Source of the DNA: Laburnicola sp. R22_1
Taxonomy: Eukaryota > Ascomycota > Dothideomycetes > Pleosporales > Didymosphaeriaceae
DNA: 64,000 bases
Direction of reading: 5' to 3'
Assembly: GCA_014281115.1 (NCBI GenBank)
Contig: JACONQ010000019.1
Coordinates: 620,001-684,000, forward strand
In this document: piece by piece, positions 61,901-64,000 of the stretch
How the letters are laid out: every line of letters starts with the position of its first letter
How positions within the stretch are numbered: position 1 is the stretch's first letter
Notes under the pieces: model-generated
Told to the model about the DNA's origin: nothing
The model's input: the letters and a program-made list of their open reading frames with translations, nothing else
The model's database searches: none
Position numbers and translations under genes: made by a program

Positions 61901-64000
61901 TTAATAGGCGGTTTCTTTTCTTCTAATACACATAACTTAATCTATCTTTCTACTAAGTCCTAATTAGGGCTAGGTTTTCCCACACTAGGAATATAACTCC
62001 TATACTAGAAGCTATAGCGTATTTATTAGTTTAGGAAGTTTCTATAGAAGTTTATAAGTAACTCTCTATTATTACTTTAAAATAAAAAGGTATATATTTT
62101 CTAGCAATCTAATACCTCTATAGTAGAGAGATTGTTAATAGGTTGCTAAGTTAGATTAGTATTATTTAACTACTTAACTTAATAGAGTAATCTTTATAGC
62201 CTCTTTCTCTTTTAGGTAGGTTTCTTAGCTAGGATATCTTTTATAACCTATTCTTCGTCTTTCTTAATAATAATAGCCTCTAGTTTTTTGTTATCTATAA
62301 TCTAGCTAGGGAGAGGGTTTTCACTAGCTAGGCGTAGACAATTTACTAAAAATACTAAGTAGACTCTAGGTAGAATATTTAGTTTTATATTATAGGAGTT
62401 TATTACTTATATAACTATAAACTTTATATTTTTAGTCTAACTTCTTATTAGAATAGAAGTTAGATAAGTAGTCTCTATACTAAAGCTAAACTTTATCTTT
62501 TCCTTTAATACTAGAGTGTCTCTTTAGTACTAGTTTGCTTGCCGCTTCTACTCTTATTAGGACTTAGCTATTTTAGCTTAGATAAATATAAAAACTTTTT
62601 AAAACTTCTATAATAAAGTTTTAGTAGACTTTACTAGTTATAAATCCTACTAATAATAGTTAATAGCTTTTATCTTTACGTCTAGCTTAGCTAGGTCTAT
62701 ATATATCTATACTAGAGAAAAATAGTGCTACTCTAGTAAAGGTAGCTTCTTATCTATTAATAGCTATTTGCACTATAAGGTAGTATAAAGTCTAATTCTT
62801 CTAGTCCTATTATATAAAAGTGCAAAGGTATACCTTAATTATAGAATTTATATATTCTATAGTGCTATTAGTCTTTAGGTACTTAAAGAAGGATAATCTT
62901 CTCTAAATTTTTATTCTTTTATATAGATATCTTTAAAAGTTGCTTATAAATTAATCTCTATAGTTAGAGGTTATAGTATTAGGAACCTAATAGTAGGCTA
63001 TAATATAATAGAGGAATGCCTCTACTATAGTTTTTATCTCTAAGTCTAGTAGGGAGACTAATACTATTTCTTTTCCTAGCCTATTATACACTACTATTAT
63101 ATTTATATTTCCTCTACTTATAGGGAGCTTAGTAATAAAGTTTATAGAAATCTCCTTCTATATCTAGTTTAGGAGAAAAAGAGTTTTAGTAGCCCTTATT
63201 TTATATTTCTCTATAACTTAGTTCTCCTATATATATTATAGTTCTTAATATCTCTATAAATAAAATTTAATATTCTTAGAAAGAAGTATAATTTAGTAAC
63301 TATTTTATAGGTAATCTCTCTTTTAAGTGTCTAGATATTGGGGAGTTATAGACTATAGTAACTAGTATTATCTATAGAGATTTCTAGTCTAGGACCTATT
63401 TTTATTTTTAGTACTCAAGGGAACTAGCATTATTAATATTGCATTTTTATATAGCAACCTTTAGATTTAGAAAGGAAGAAAAAGTGGGCCTATAGTAGAG
63501 AATATATTTTTTTACTTTCTTTAGTATGGTTTTTTTTTGCGACTAAGGGGTTTCTAATAAAAATATTATAATAATAGCAGATATCTCTTCTGCTGTTGTA
63601 TACACAGAAAAGCGTTTTAAGGTGTTAATAAAAGAAGTTATTTCTTTAGTATAAGATCTTCCTCTAAGCTATAAAACTATAGTTTATTTAAGTCTAGATC
63701 TGCTAGGGGGTATATTTTTAGTTTAGGAGAAAACTCTTCTAGTAAGTAGGAAGGAGAAGACTAGTGTTTCTTATATTTAGCTTAGTTCTCTTCTTCCCTA
63801 AGGGAGTTAAGCCTCCTAGGTAGAGTTTATATTACTAGGGCTATAAATATTTAGAGTCTAATATTTCTATTTCTTAAAAAAACTTTCTTAAGAAGATAAA
63901 TTTTATAGAACTTAACCTAGTTATCTTTAGTATTAGTAGGTATATCTTACTAGTATTACAAGAGGGCATTTGCCCTTAAGTTAATAGTTTCTAGTCTATA
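61901..64000 (-). mobile_element. Ty3/gypsy retrotransposon C, partial, continues beyond the window
   Basis: On the minus strand an integrase is readable at about 63,200-62,750: QAPYK, then D-F-Y-K-L around a core-domain block, GKEIVLVSLPTRLR-like text, AFLYYII, and SSFHPQTDS-like text in altered form. Stops and frame breaks are dense, so domain limits are approximate. The part near 63,400-64,000 would hold RT/RNase H. No LTR was identified. It is a different copy, and probably a different family, from A and B. Confidence 0.55.

Overview
The window is a piece of a filamentous ascomycete (Pezizomycotina) chromosome. The small introns (about 46-100 nt, GT..AG), the gene families and the two-compartment base composition point to a Dothideomycete-like genome; that placement is inference. 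Bases 1 to about 26,900 are an ordinary GC-balanced gene region. Bases about 26,900 to 64,000 are an AT- and TpA-rich block with no intact gene. It is made of transposons degraded in the manner of repeat-induced point mutation (RIP).

Gene region, left to right: an RFX-family transcription factor (-); the ER-shaping protein Yop1 (+); a small orphan protein with a Zn2Cys6-like cysteine cluster (-); a long TPR protein of the Ypp1/Rhf1 family (-) that starts 281 bp from the divergent ribosome-biogenesis gene RIX1 (+); a dimeric alpha/beta-barrel protein (-); a short-chain dehydrogenase (-); the ERMES subunit Mmm1 (+); a DDT/WHIM-type chromatin protein (-); and a BAR-domain protein with a proline-rich tail (+). 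These are unrelated housekeeping functions (transcription, ER shape, trafficking/PI4K scaffolding, ribosome assembly, ER-mitochondria tethering, chromatin, membrane curvature). Nothing suggests a biosynthetic or defence cluster. Exon structures were worked out by hand; several have very short exons (6, 9 and 14 nt).

Repeat region: a pogo/Fot1-type element with intact terminal inverted repeats (26,946-28,785) sits at the border. Beyond it is a four-level nest. A Ty3/gypsy element (A, about 30.6-34.13 kb and 51.8-53.5 kb) is split by a chromovirus-type gypsy element (B, 34,135-51,792, two 194-bp LTRs, target duplication AGAGA). B is split by a Tc1/mariner element (37,030-47,387). That element is split by a Ty1/copia element on the minus strand (39,415-46,923, target duplication ATAAT). 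Removing B plus one AGAGA restores the reading of A's RNase H region across the junction. To the right are unidentified decayed sequence, a long (TTA)n tract, a less decayed GC-richer Tc1/mariner element (58,533-59,856), and a third gypsy relic on the minus strand running off the right edge.

No tRNA, rRNA, CRISPR array or prokaryotic signal was seen. I found no convincing novel multi-gene system. The most informative structure is the nested, RIP-marked transposon stack.
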